NCBI GenBank assembly: GCA_029215795.1
Contig: JARDYH010000004.1
Span: 206,712,517 to 206,776,516 of the forward strand
Direction: 5' to 3'
DNA: 64,000 nucleotides
Source: Anniella stebbinsi
Taxonomy: Eukaryota > Chordata > Lepidosauria > Squamata > Anniellidae
This document shows, piece after piece, positions 33,379-45,420 of the stretch. The number at the start of each line of letters is the position of its first letter. The stretch's first letter is position 1. The translations under genes were made by a program, and so were the position numbers. Under the pieces are notes generated by a model. It was given only the letters and a program-made list of their open reading frames with translations. It was not told the origin of the DNA and searched no databases.

Positions 33379-33477
33379 CACCATTCTGGTTTGCCATATT
33401 TGGCTCCATCGCCAGAAGATCCTCACAGCTGGGATGACCCCACACATCCTTTTCACTTGAGTTCTTAGTATCCATAT
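33379..33477 (-). CDS. BANK1: BANK1 coding exon (most 5' exon seen)
   Basis: The exon follows a pyrimidine-rich tract ending TTTTTTGTAG and runs 99 bp to a strong donor, GTG|GTGAGT. In frame +2 it reads MDTKNSSEKDVWGHPSCED, then LLAMEPNMANQNG: hydrophilic and acidic, with no domain I recognise, as expected for the linker after the ankyrin repeats. It would enter and leave in phase 1, but the next exon (20821-20929) is open only in phase 0. A second donor 8 nt further on (exon end 33371, TTG|GTAATA) gives phase 0 and makes the join work, adding Gly-Glu-Leu. Either that weaker site is used or an exon is missing. The exon is assigned from splice signals and composition rather than a clear sequence match, so it is the least certain of the five. 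Confidence 0.6.
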
Positions 33478-34039
33478 CTACAAAAAAGCTATACAGCTAG
33501 TGTGGCAAATATACACTTTTATTCATTAAATATCATGTATCTCTTTATGCTGTCACCTAGCAACCAGGCACAGTTGATCCAAGCACTGCGTCTCAATTCT
33601 GTATTAATGTTGCTAATATAACACACAGGCTACAATGTAAAATATTCATCAAAGAACTTGAGGAATCAGAGGCTTATAGTGTTTTCTACCATCTTCAGGT
33701 CCAGCTACATGTTATTCCAGTAGCTAATATAGATGTTAGTTGGGCATTTCTCCTATGACTGATTTCCAGCTACCTGTTACAGTCCAACCTGCACTGGGCT
33801 GCAGTCGTCGACTTTGGGGATATCTCTTGCTGCTGCCTCCTGAGTGGAAAGAGGGGCGGACTCTTCTCTGCTGGAGACTGGTTCAAAGTTCAGAGCAAGG
33901 CTCTACTGTAGGGGCACAGAACTTCTTGCCAAATGCCATTTCTTGGGGACCACATTCCAGTGTCAGGCAGGGATGAAGGCACAAGGGGCAGTGCCAAAAA
34001 TACCCCCCACCCCAGCATATTTTAGCTCAAAGTTCTTAC

Positions 34040-34730
34040 TATGAATAACTAAGCCTTAGGAGATGTACTTAAGCATGGGGAGAAAATTGCACAAAGGTGG
34101 GAAACCACTGGACGATTGGTGGTTGGGGAAAAGAGGAGTGAGGCTAGGATAAGGAGCACTGTAAATACTGGGCTTAGCACCTCTGCAGAAACATCTCAAG
34201 AGAGTGTGAGAACTGAGTTAGAATCTGATGGTGAAGAGGGGGAAGCATAGGGGGCGAGACCAAGGTTTCAGGAGGTAGAGCAGTGAGACAGTGGAAGAGA
34301 GGAATCTGTCCAGAAGTCAATTAATCATTTGGTTCAAAGCTGAACAGAAACTTCTCCATTTATGGGAATACAAGCTCTTACAGGGATGGAGGAGCTTGAA
34401 GTGATGGATGCCAGAATCAGGCCACATCAAGAAGGAGAAGAACTTTCAGAAAGTAAGGCGATCTACAAAGTTGGCCCATCAGAAGAAGCCCCTAAGAGAA
34501 GACCCTTCCTGAGGGCAGGACTAGAAGAGCCACTCAGGTTTCATACTGCCAAATTTGTTGCAACTTTCATAGCAGTAGTGCATCCATCAATGGGATCTTT
34601 GGGTAGTCTAAGTAGTATTGTGCAAAGCTAATAAGAGATCTTAGCTGTTAGGTGCTGGAGGCTGAGTCTGTAAGCTGAAGTCTTGTTGATCTGACTGATT
34701 CACATAATAAAGCCTATTTACTAAGAGATC
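34040..34730. repeat. Unclassified repeat-like block
   Basis: GA-rich sequence (GAATCTGATGGTGAAGAGG near 34224) followed by a tail with CACATAATAAAGCCTATTTA (34700), which looks like a polyadenylation region. No protein recognised. Confidence 0.3.
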
Positions 34731-35904
34731 TACTTCTTTGTTTGACTGCAAACAAAGCAGGCCATTTGGCACTCAACAGGCATGGCCTCCTGGGGAACCC
34801 AGGAAGGCTAGACCTGGTCCCTGGGAGAGCCAAATTTGCCCCCCTCCCCAGCAACATGAGATTCTGCATTTCTAATCTACTGGGAGATGGGAATGTAACC
34901 ATTTCCCCATGCAGCAGACAGTAGCAGTCTCTGTCAGGATGGAGAGCACAGATCATGACTGGTAGTGTGAGATGAGGTAACATCAGTGGATGGGCATCAT
35001 TTCTAGCCTTTACTTCCCTATCCAGGAGGACAAATGCTGGGAGCAATCTCCAGTTGTCTATTCCTTTCTTCCAGCACCCACTATGACCGTAGATTGCCTT
35101 GAATCCACACAATCCCTTTTTAAGAGCAGAGAGGTGGAAACTCACCAAATGTGGGAGGAAATAGATTTTATCAGCCGTTTGGGCTGCTCCAGGCCAGGAT
35201 TTCGTAACACCTGTTCCAAATACAACTGAGCTAGATTAATAATGATCCCTCTGTTTATTTAAATAGCATGTGGGTGCTGGTTTCCAAGCAGGGGGATGTG
35301 AGGAGTCTCTCTGTAAAACCATCATTGTTGTGTTTGCTTTCAAATGCCTCATTTTGCTTTCCATTAAGAAAAAGTGGCACAGGGTGGCAATCACTATTAA
35401 GGTTGCAAATGCAATATGTTTTAATCTAGTAGTTAGACAATGGTGATTTTGCCATCCATTGCAAATCCCAGCATATCTGGCATGAGAGAGTCCATTGCAC
35501 AAAGCCACTCACAAAACACTGATAGTGCTAGACAGAGCTAGATGGAGTATAGATAATGTAAGACATTTTTCTTCAATACAATTGGATGACACCCCATAAT
35601 GCACCATGTGGCACACTGGTAGAGAGACTGGACTCTTTGGTTTGGATCTTAACTTCTGATCCATGAATGAAACAGGACTCTGTTCATGGAACGGGCCTTT
35701 CCTGCTTCCTCTTTCCCTTTGGATTTCTGAAAATCGGGGGGGGGGGGCTCTAGAAAACAATGGCATGTGACACAAAGGGCTGTAACAAGCAGGGGGATTT
35801 GCTGAAAGTTGAGCCTCCCCCCAAAATGCAGGGACACCATTGGATCCAAGCCTGTGTTTTTGTACTGTACATCTACATTTCTCCACAATCATATGTAGGA
35901 CTAG

Positions 35905-35966
35905 GAAAAGATCCGGTCTGAAACCCTGGAAAGCTGCTGCCAGTCAGTGTCAACAATATTGGGCAA
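35905..35966 (+). repeat. SINE fragment, sense
   Basis: GGAAAAGATCCGGTCTGAAA and GCTGCTGCCAGTCAGTGTC. 3' body of the 210-type SINE, forming an inverted pair with the next feature. Confidence 0.7.
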
Positions 35967-36152
35967 GGAACATAGGAAGCTGCCTTATACTGAGTCAGAC
36001 CACTGGTCCATCTAATCCAGTATTGTTGGCACTGACTGGCAGTGGCTTTCTAGGGTCGCAGTCAGAATTTTTTCCAGCCCTATCTGGAGAAGCTGGGGAT
36101 TTAACCTGGGACCTTCTGCATGTTCTACCACTGAGCCACAGCCTCTCCTGTG
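35967..36152 (-). repeat. tRNA-derived SINE, antisense
   Basis: The reverse complement shows AGGCTGTGGCTCAGTGGTAG, then the body. On the plus strand it starts GGAACATAGGAAGCTGCC and ends GAGCCACAGCCTCTCC. Nearly full-length. Confidence 0.8.
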
Positions 36153-37484
36153 GACCAATGAACCAATAGACTGATATGGTAAAAGACAGCTGTATGTTCT
36201 TTCTTTCCTTCATTTTCACATTCATATCCAATTTCCTTCATGGAGCTCTGGGTGTTGTACATTGATGGGGATTATATTTCATGGCAACTTATGATTGTAG
36301 GCTGCAAGAGTGACTGGCCCAATATACATCACCCATGTAGAGAGCTTCATGGCCCATGTTGAGCCATAATCATAGATCTCTCAGCCTCAAACCACCAACT
36401 TAACCACTACACCACACTGGTTAGTGTGTGCTAGAGTAGGAGTGGGCAACTTTTATCACCCCAAGAGCCACATGTAATGTTGGGTGGTCAGCTGAAGGCT
36501 GCACACACCAACACCCATGTATATCATGTTCGAGATTGATGGGAGGAGGGAAAGGCTTTCACCTTGTCTTCCTCGCAGTGAAATTGAGTAGAAAGGCTAG
36601 GATAGGGCAGGGTTAAAGACTTCCCCACATCCCAGCATACTGCTCATGATCATGATTGTGTGTGGTTCTAACCTCACCCCCATCCAAGTGACATTCTGTT
36701 TGCTGGGCTGGGGTCAGGGAGTTGGGAGGCTTTGATCTCGACGAACCCTGAAGAAAGGACCACTATTATGAAGTCAGGTTGCAGTGGAATAGTTGCTATC
36801 TTCCATGGACATTCCATTTACTTCATAATGTCTGTCACACTTTTTTTAAAGGGAGTGTATGCATTTATATTCCTCATCCTGTAATCTCAGATGCAGGATG
36901 CCAACGCATAAATAGAATGCAATTAGCATCCTGTAACCAGACAAGCTGAAAAGGAAATTGTTTGAAGTTGTGCCGCAGCAATACAGAAGCGGAGAAACTC
37001 ATATTTAAGATGAATAACAGTGTTTTAGCACTGATTATCATTTCAATCATAGATTCTGAAGGAAACCCATTAGTTGTAGCTGAGCCTCCAGATAGCCAGC
37101 AGTCATGACCTTCTGTAACATTATGTTCCTCCTGCAATCTCTGGTATAATTGCCTAAACCATATGTGGGCTTTTTTAGTTTTGTTTTAACCAGGCTGCTG
37201 AAGATAAGAAATACAGGAGCTTAGTTCCCTTTGTAAGGCAATCCATCACTAGCCTACATAACTTGGTTGTTACGGTTATTTGTTGCTGTTATTGTTGCTA
37301 GTGCCCTTAGCATGTTATTTATTATTTCATTTGCATCATAGATTTAAGTCTATTTAATGGTCATCTTTTAATTCATGAGATCAAGGGGTTGTTTCGTTCA
37401 CGTTTGCCCTACCTCTCTTCACATTTACATGGTAGGAAATGTGCTCTTATTTATGTTGATTAGCTTTATCATTTAATATCATGG

Positions 37485-37800
37485 CACATAAGAGCATAAG
37501 AAGAAACATGCTGGATCAGACTAAGGTCCAGCTAGTCCATCATTCTGTTCACATAGTGGCCAACCAATTGCCCACAAATGGGACCCACAAATGGGACATG
37601 AGTGCAAATGCATGCTCTTGTATTGGGTGTACACATACAGACTGCCTCTGATACTGGAGGTAGCATATAGCCATCAGGAGGAATAGCCATTGATAGCCTT
37701 ATTCTTCATGGATTTGTCTACCCACCCCAAAGCCATTCAAATTGTTGGCCATTGCTCCGTCTTGTGGTAGCAAATTCCATAGTTTAACTATGAGCTGGGA
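37485..37800 (+). repeat. Interspersed repeat, GGATCAGACC family
   Basis: The same blocks as 18203-18480 (CATGCTGGATCAGACTAAGG, ACTGCCTCTGATACTGGAGG), extending further to CATAGTTTAACTATGAGC. Confidence 0.7.
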
Positions 37801-38671
37801 AAGAGAAGGAAGAATATTAAAATACAGCTAATTATTTCTTCATGGAGGATTACACAAGGGACAAGATTCCACACATCCAGGATATCTTATGGACCACTTT
37901 GTCCACACATGCTCCTTTAGATCGTCATCTACTTCAGCCTTCCAAGCCTGGTGCCCTTGCCTTTGGCTATGCTATCTGGGGATGATGGGGGTTGTAGTTT
38001 AACACATCTGGACTGCTCCGGGTTAGGGAAGGCTGCCCGACTCGGTGTCCCTCCTCCTCGCTGTTGAAGCTTAGGTAAGCAAGTGAATATGCAGGACAGG
38101 CCTTTTTGGAAGACATTGAAGTCCATGCTCTGGAATTCACCTGGATTCCAGGGAAGTTCATCTGGGCCACTCCTGGCTTAGTTTTTGATACTGTGTAAAG
38201 AGTTTGTTTGTTTGTTTGTTTGTTTCAGAGGTCTTTTGGGGTGTAGTGGAATATTAGTTTGTCTGTTATGGTCCTGTTTGTTTCTGCTGGATTTATTTGA
38301 TCTCTCTGCTGCAGTAATTATTTTTTTATGATTGCTTTTATTGTACTGGGTTAGGAATATAGCAAGCTGCTGTATACTGAGTCAGGTGTTTGTATGTATA
38401 TCTGACATTCTCTTTTGCTAGCCATTTTGGATGTTTACTTCAAACAGAAAACTGGAATAGAAAATAAAATTTAAAAATCTCATGCTCCCCCTCCCCCTAT
38501 CTCTGTAGGCAGACAGTCATGTTTTATTTACTTATATAGGGGGTTGGATCCAAGACTAAGTCATCAAACTTTGTCCCCCCTGAAATCAATGGGACCTAAT
38601 TCATTATTCACTTTTCCCACTGATCCCAAGGGGAATTAAATTCACCTATCTTAGTCTCTATCCACCCTTAC

Positions 38672-38768
38672 AGTGCAATCCTCTGCACACCTGCTCAGAA
38701 GTAAGTCCAATTCAGTTCAGTTGGGACTTACTCCCCAGTTAGTGTGGTTGTAGGATTGCAGCCTTGGC
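38672..38768. mobile_element. Palindromic short repeat, GCAATCCT family
   Basis: GTGCAATCCTCTGCACACCT-GCTCAGAAGTAAGTCC faces GGGACTTACTCCCCAGTTAG and GTAGGATTGCAGCC. Relatives: 1637-1705, 19213-19270, 29902-29992, 43922-43996, 45428-45492, 49928-50008. Confidence 0.7.
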
Positions 38769-39472
38769 TTATTTCCCATTCATGTAAAGAAGATTCTGGG
38801 TGGGCAACAAAAGTAAAAAAAAATAAGCATTTTGTCTTTTGTTTAAAAGAAGCATAGAAAGCTCAACTCAGGTCCTAGGCAGTTTTAAATTTCAATACAT
38901 AACTTCAGTTCAGGTTTCTACAGCCAAATGCTTGAAGTGAGGTATGGCTCTTCATTCTATGTGGCCATCTGTTTTATTGTATAGCAATTCAAATAACTGC
39001 AGATGCATTTGCACCATTGCCTTCAGAAACAATAAAGGGGAAAAAATAACCCGAAACTGGCAAATTGAATTTACAGTTATATACAGAAATGCTAATATTG
39101 GGGACCATTTTTATTAAGTTAGGAAGGAGGGAGCGGCAGGAGAGAGAAACAGAGAGAGAGAGAGACCTTTCGTCCCTATTTGAAATACAATACTTTCCCA
39201 GTGTTTGTACCGTTTTATAATTTGAACACCAAATGCCAAAGGATTTCTTCTTGGAGAAAGTCTGCATTCAGTAATGAGAATTTTCCTTAGGTTCATTTTA
39301 GCTTGCTTCATTCTTGACTACAATTCTTGTTTCTGTTCTTCTCACACATCCACACTCTTTTCTATAGAGGGAAATATGCCGCTTCTATTTAGAAGGCTAT
39401 ATAATCACTCAAACTTCTCAATACGTTGCTCAGCTCCATGGCAGCAGGTTATCTTCCAATCTAGATAGTGTC

Positions 39473-39474
<2 letters not shown>

Positions 39475-39503
<29 letters not shown>

Positions 39504-39512
39504 CACGTGTGC
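39475..39512. repeat. (GT)n microsatellite
   Basis: Fourteen or more GT units ending GCACGTGTGC. Z-DNA-prone. Confidence 0.95.
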
Positions 39513-39898
39513 AGTTTCTCACATTCATTTTTGCTCAGCAGAACCACTACTATAACTTCAGCCGTTTTCTCTTTTTTCTTTTGAAAGGTCAGCTCTAAGT
39601 AAATCTATTTAACAAGAAGCAAAAATCAAGCTACTGTTGAAATAGCCCATAGCGCAACCGGTGTATTTGCTTCAAATAAAGTTTTGGTTTCAGTTTGGGA
39701 AAGATTAAGGCCTAGATCAGTGTTAATTGATCTGTCGGGGAGGCAAATACCACACCCAGAACTGCCATGGTGGCCCAGATTGTTATGGAAGGAGGTGGAG
39801 AACGTGGGCATGTAGTTAGATATCCTGCTTTGTAATAGGAGACAGTAATAGTTGGTTTCTAGATCTCATCCATCCCTATGGGTTCTTTCATATAGAAC

Positions 39899-39990
39899 AG
39901 GGCTGGGGAACCTTTGGCTCTTCAGATGTTGTTGGACGATAATCTTCATCAGACCTGACCTTTGGCTATACTGGCTAGGGCTTCTGAGAG
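39899..39990. mobile_element. Palindromic MITE, CTTCAGATGTTGTTGGAC variant
   Basis: GGCTGGGGAACCTTTGGCTC-TTCAGATGTTGTTGGAC followed by the degraded mirrored half CTTCTGAGAGTTGATGTAC. Confidence 0.5.
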
Positions 39991-41269
39991 TTGATGTACA
40001 AAAACATTTCTGGATTGCCCTGATAACTGATGGACACGGTGACTCTCTGGGCCTTGGCCTGCCCCAACCTTCTTTGCCTCCTAGTCAGAAGGAAAGTCAA
40101 GACCAGGCCTAGGCAGAACCTCTCCTCCAATCCCCTTATTTCACGTGTCCATCTGCCTCAAGAGAATGCAGTGCCCTGATGAAATAGGACAGGGCACAGC
40201 TCTGTGCAGCCAACTCTGGTTCCTAAAGAAGGGTTGGTGCATTGTTCCTCCTGCCACTCACAGAACCGAATAGCATACAATTAATGTTCTATGCAAATGC
40301 AGTGCCATGCATTATTTATATTGAACCCTGCAGTGGTGTGGAAGAAAAGTAAATGCTACCTCCTTTTGTAAACTAGCAAGAGCCCTGTTCATACAAGAAA
40401 AGATGCATTATGTAGTACATGAGGCCAAGTATGCACACATCTTTATGTAAGGCCAGGAGACAGCACGTATGGGGTTTAGCACTACAGATAATAGACTGGA
40501 GTTTATTACTATGTTGCCTTTTAGTCAGCTCCCACCTTGCGCATCACCTGTGCTGATGAGGAAGCACTGGGTAGTGTGAGGACCCTGTTGTGAAAGGGGC
40601 AGTTTCCTCAGGCATATCTGGGTGGGGTATTCTCTCTAGGGGTCCCAGATTGCATAGCATGGCCACTCGAAGAAGCAAAATGCCTTGGGCTAGCCCTGAG
40701 ATCCAACCAGCGATTCCTCAAGAACATGCGATGTGCTTGAATGAAATTGTGTCAAAATCTCTTGGAGCTGTAGATGTGAAGTGGCTATATAATACGACAA
40801 GGGAATGCACATTTTAGCACTGTTTGAATTGTGCCGACCAAGGAGGATTGTGTGCCTTTGATGAAGGAAAACAAAATACATGCCCCTGAGAGACAGAGGT
40901 GGGGTGGGGAAGAGTCAGAAAACTTCTTACCATTTCTTAATTTAAGAGTAAAAGATCTAATATGAAAAGAAATATAATATAATATAAAATTTATAAATAG
41001 ATATATATGTAAGGTCCCCTTCCAATTCTTTCATTCATGCACTGTATGTGGATGGTATTGGTTGTCAGCTGGGTACTTGTAAGGTGGAATGGTCACTTCA
41101 GTTGCATGATAGCTTCAGTTGCATAGACGCCATGTGCCTATTCCAGCAAACAGACAAATCTGTGACTTAGGTCCACCACTCTACCGCTGAAAGCCATTCA
41201 GCTCCAAGGTATGGTGAAGCTGGAAGTAACCACAGCATAGGATGAAATACCACATGCACATTGCCTAAG

Positions 41270-41583
41270 GGAACAATCCTATGGCCCACTAGACACTCTC
41301 TAGAGAGCCACAGGATTCTTTGATTTTTGGGAACTGAGGTCAGAACAAGGGCTCTAACCTTGGAGCCCAAAACCCGCTCTGCCTGCCCCTTCGTAGCTGG
41401 TGCAGTTCTTGCCATGTTGACTACATCTCCACACTTGGAAGTGGAGTGCAGAGAGGGTGAAAAGGGTGTGGTCTGAGGGGAAGGGAGGAAACCGCAGAAG
41501 CTGCTTGACACAGTTAACTATCTGGTCTCCAGGCTCCTTCCCTTCGCCTCATCGAAGCTGCGCCCTGCATAGGATTGTAAGCA
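41270..41583. mobile_element. Element with GCAATCCTATG-like inverted ends
   Basis: GGAACAATCCTATGGCC at one end and TGCATAGGATTGTAAGC at the other. The interior includes CCCACTAGACACTCTCTAGA and gives no coding sense. Probably a longer relative of the GCAATCC palindromes. Confidence 0.5.
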
Positions 41584-41764
41584 GTGAGCTAATCAACTGG
41601 GAGTGTATGTGTATGTGATGCTGAGGAATGAATGGGAATCCTGAAAGATCCCTTCAAAGGGCAATTTAGTATATGAAGTGCATATGGAACTCATTACTTC
41701 CCAAAATGAGAAGAGATTTTGATTATGAGCAAAATCTCTTATCACATTGGGGTTGGGGAAGATA

Positions 41765-42063
41765 GAAACATAGGACGCTGCTCAGACTGTTGGTCCATCT
41801 AGCTCAGTAGTATTTACCCTGACTGGTAGCAGCTATGTGGGGTTTAAGATAGAAGTCTTTTCCAGACTCACCTGGAGATGCTGGGGATTGAACCATTGGA
41901 GGCTGTGCTATCTGAACCTTGGATAGCTGCTTTAGAGTTCTGACTGGTTCTGACTGAAACCTGGAGTGAATTCACCACTCCACTGACATTGGAGCCACCA
42001 CCCTCCACCAGATTGAACCTGGAACCTCCTGTGTGTAAACATCTGCCCTGCCACTGAGCCATG
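41765..42063 (-). repeat. tRNA-derived SINE, antisense, split by a MITE
   Basis: GAAACATAGGACGCTGCTC at its left and CCACTGAGCCATGGCTCAT at its right. Interrupted at GGGGATTGAAC|CTGGAACC by the 117-bp MITE. Confidence 0.75.
41894..42010. mobile_element. CAGTGG-type hAT MITE nested in SINE
   Basis: CATTGGAGGCTG...CCACCACCCTCCACCA, with a perfect 8-bp duplication GATTGAAC (41886-41893 and 42011-42018) made of SINE sequence. Related to 55684-55844 and 59734-59917. Confidence 0.85.
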
Positions 42064-43103
42064 GCTCATCCCTAAAGATAAACAAATAAAGCTATTTTGA
42101 CTGCCAAATCCAGCCTACATGCCAACACTTGACCTTTCCTGGCTAGAAACAAAAGCAAGAATGTCCAGTTCTTGCCCTGCTGCAAGTTTGCTTCATCTAC
42201 AAGCTTTCAAAGTTGACACATCCTTCTTCATCTTGCTCAGATCTTGTTTGACACATTCTTCCCTTAAAAATGGCCCTTCTGATGTGCTACTGGGTGAAAG
42301 AACTGATGTTGGAAGTAGAGGTGAATTATTTTTGATAAAGTGCTCCCTCCCTGGTCTGTTTGTGTTGTATGTATTCCTATGATCTACGAGGTTCAGAAGG
42401 TGTGAGCCTCAGAGGCATGTGGCCTTTAATAAATAATAGAGACAAAGTATTGCCCATAAGTAACTAAGCAAGTAACTAAGCAAAGAGAATCATTTAAAAA
42501 AATGGCTGGAAAAAACAGCTGAATAAACATTTTGTGTGTGTACTTAGCCAATTGTCTAACAAAGGAGAGATGGAAGATCCTTGGATTAGATTCAACACAG
42601 TATATATAGCCAGCTTGCAAATTCCAGAAACTTGCACAATCTTACAGAGTGGACCACAAATCCAAATATTCATCAGCTCAGATTAGATTCTAATACATTG
42701 GGGACAGAGCCCAAATCTAAAGTTGGACAATATCCTTATTAGGAGCAATTAAAATGCCACAAGATAGTGCAAGCTTTTGAGTTCTCCAGAACTCTTCATT
42801 AGATTGGGTGGTACAAAGCATGCCATGGGTGGGGGAGGACAGAAAAATCCCAAAATTTCACGGATAGCTGTTGTGGCCATGAAGTCTGCAATTTAGACCC
42901 TATCTTGAAATGGAGATTTGCAGACTGAATGAATTTGTCACTGGTAGGTCTTGCAGGTATCAGATTACACCTAGCAATGCATTCTGGGACAAAGATAAAT
43001 GGTTGATCTCCTAATTCTTGGAATATAACCTTATTTTTATGATTAAGGCTTGATCTACACTACTGCTTTGTAGCGGTATTGAAGTACACTGATAACTGTT
43101 GGG

Positions 43104-43260
43104 TAGGGTGACCATATTTTGGAAACCAAAAAGGAGGACAACATGACCGCCCCAAGTGGGCATGCCCACCAACATGGCCGGCCTCCAAGGGGGCATGCTC
43201 ACCAACATGGCCAGCCCCCAAAGTTGGCCTTGGTCACATGTCTAATTTTACAGCACACAA
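43104..43260. mobile_element. TAGGGTGACC hAT-like element, left end only
   Basis: TAGGGTGACCATATTTTGGA-AACCAAAAAGGAGG matches the ends of 6318 and of the long-inverted-repeat family. Two copies of a GGGCATGCTCACCAACATGG-like unit follow. No right end found. Confidence 0.5.
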
Positions 43261-44124
43261 TTAAGATAAACCTGTTCTACATAACATCTTAATGTTAAAA
43301 TCACTGAGACATTCAGTGTATCTGAAATTAACTTCACTCCTACTTTTGTAGCTTTTGCTATAGTTTAAAGCTTTTGCTATACTTTGTGTGATACAGTCTC
43401 CCTTTCCCTCAAATATCTTTTCTGGCGGCAAATACTTCACTGGATGATCATAGTCTCACCTTTCCTAACATTTAACTCTTCCCCACCACCTTTCTCATAT
43501 CCATGCTCACAGATTCAGCATACTGCTACCACTGAACAAATGAAGCAGTTGACAAGTACAGAAAAATCTAGTACAACAAACTAGCAACCTAGCATTAAGA
43601 AAGAGTAGAAAATACTATTACCCTGCAAGCATTAGCTATGGAACAAAATGGACTAAAGGGTTGTTGTCGTCACTTCTCACTAGCACCTCTTAGCTTGTTT
43701 CAACTTCTGGTTTATCAATGAGAAACTAATCTAACAATGTGTCATTATATCTCTGGTTCATTAGCCATGTAAACAAGACCATGGTCAGTAGCAATACAAA
43801 GAAAGGCCAGAACAGATGCCCATTATCACAATGCTAGACAAATATCTCCTGAATTTACACTGTTTCAGTGTGCAGAGAACAGAAATCCCAATCAGGGACT
43901 CAAAGAAAACTGCCCAAAGAAACCTCAGAAACAAGTGCCATTGATTTCAATGCAGCTTACTCCCAGATAAATGAATATAGGATTATAGCCTCTTCACATA
44001 TGTTTAGCTTACTCTAGCAAGTGCAAGCCCCTCTTGTCAAGAACTATGCACTCATGAGAACCGGGCCTCATGGATCATGCAACCGGCAGGTGCTCTCCAG
44101 AAAGATGCTTTCAGAGCCTAGGAG

Positions 44125-44701
44125 CCTATCTACACTCTAGCTTTGTAATGTTTCATAAGGGTTACGAAAATTCTTTTGGCCACATGATGCACTCCCTTGA
44201 ACGATGTATACCCGAGGTTTTTAAAAACTCACTTCAGCTATATACAATGTTTTTTACTTTTAATAAATCATTTTAAGTAAAATAACGTGTCCTTCCTTAC
44301 CATTTGTGATTCGTGGGGGCAGTGCTTCGTTTACCGGCGCTCAAATGCTTAGCCACTGTGGGGAAGAAAGAGGGGCTAAGGAGGAAGTGGGCAAGTGAAC
44401 TACAGCACCCATAATTCTTAGCCCTGTACTCATTGAAAGCTAGGGAATGAAAGGAGAACTAAGGAGGAAGTGGATGACTGAACTACAGCGCCCACAATGC
44501 TTTGCCCTAAACTCTTGTAAAAATGAAACAGAAAGAGATGGACAGAAGAGTGTGAGACCGCACACACCACTTTGAAGACTGAAGTATTTTTCTCCTGTAA
44601 TGTGAGTACTCCTTAATGTGGCCTAAGACGTTTTCAAATGCACCTATTTGGAACGTTTTAAAATACTACTTAAAACGTTCCAAGGTACAGTGTAGATCGG
44701 C
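44125..44701. mobile_element. Non-autonomous DNA element, CTATCTACACT ends
   Basis: CCTATCTACACT at the left and AGTGTAGATCGGC at the right, with the 6-of-8 duplication CCTAGGAG/TTTAGGAG (44117-44124 and 44702-44709). Inside are two tandem copies of an AAGGAGGAAGTGG...GAACTACAGC...CCCA unit (about 44377 and 44459). A terminal hairpin TTGGAACGTTTTAAA/TTAAAACGTTCCAA is also present. Confidence 0.65.
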
Positions 44702-45199
44702 TTTAGGAGATCCAGACACACTCAGACAAGCCAAGACAAGCCACACTATGCATTCACATATTATCTTGCTGAGACAGAACAATTATGGGACAAGACTATA
44801 CTTTGTAATCAACCCGACATTAGTCATAAACAAGAAAAATACACTTACCTCATTGACTTAGCAATACCTAATGACAAAAATGTTGCAGAAAAGGAATAGA
44901 AAAAGAGAGAAAAATATACACCAATGGCTATGGAAATCAAAGAACTGTGCAGCAGAAAAAACCTACAATTCTGTTAATCACATCAGACATCAGCATCACA
45001 CACACACACACAGAAAACCTTCAGAAACTAGGCCTATCAAAATATATTCACACCAACATGCAGAAAGCAGTCATACTTAAAACATATTTAAGAAGGATGA
45101 ACAATTATCAGCAATTGTTACAAAATATACATCATGCCAATTATCTCAAAGCAAACTGGAGAGGAAGGTCTATGGGTCAAAATGCATTATTTAAAAAAT

Positions 45200-45420
45200 G
45201 AATTACTATTTTCTAGCACCAGCAAGAGGCCCACCTCTTCCTTTGCACCATGGAAACAAGTACGCACAAACAACTCAAGCAAAGTACGTGCCAGCCAGAC
45301 CTCTCTGTGGACAGTATTCCACAACAGGGGGCTACTACTGAAAAGGCCCACTCCCAAGTAGCCCTGCACCACACCACAGCGTATGAAGGCACTTGGAACA
45401 GGACCTCCAATAACCAAGGG
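45200..45420 (-). mobile_element. Degenerate LINE fragment
   Basis: The minus strand shows GGGCCTTTTCAGTAGTAGCC-CCCTGTTGTGGAAT, the degraded nucleotide form of the AFSVVAP-x-LWN block seen intact at 13830. Confidence 0.6.

Larger units (their letters stand above)
3070..33477 (-). other. BANK1: BANK1 gene, partial (five internal exons)
   Basis: BANK1 is a cytoplasmic B-cell adaptor that links antigen-receptor-associated tyrosine kinases to downstream effectors. Five minus-strand exons are visible, each flanked by AG and GT, at 33379-33477, 20821-20929, 19830-20141, 12670-12924 and 3070-3138. The identification rests on the order of features I remember for human BANK1: a proline-rich PPLPP segment, an acidic run, an EDPYT-like motif, a YDMI motif, RSFI-x-NRPPAP-x-PRP, a KEE-x-TP segment, then IAQ-VFQQK across a splice junction. 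All occur here in that order. Intron sizes are about 12.4, 0.68, 6.9 and 9.5 kb. N-terminal (TIR, DBB, ankyrin) and C-terminal coiled-coil exons were looked for but not found, so they are inferred to lie outside the window. The paralogue PIK3AP1 (BCAP) is the main alternative and fits less well. Confidence 0.88.

Noticed and set aside
34714..35148. 144-aa minus-strand frame as an upstream BANK1 exon
   Set aside because: No splice sites in frame and no resemblance to ankyrin or DBB sequence.
35090..35215. Possible BANK1 exon on the minus strand with donor TTTG|GTGAGT
   Set aside because: Upstream acceptor is poor and the translation does not resemble any part of BANK1.
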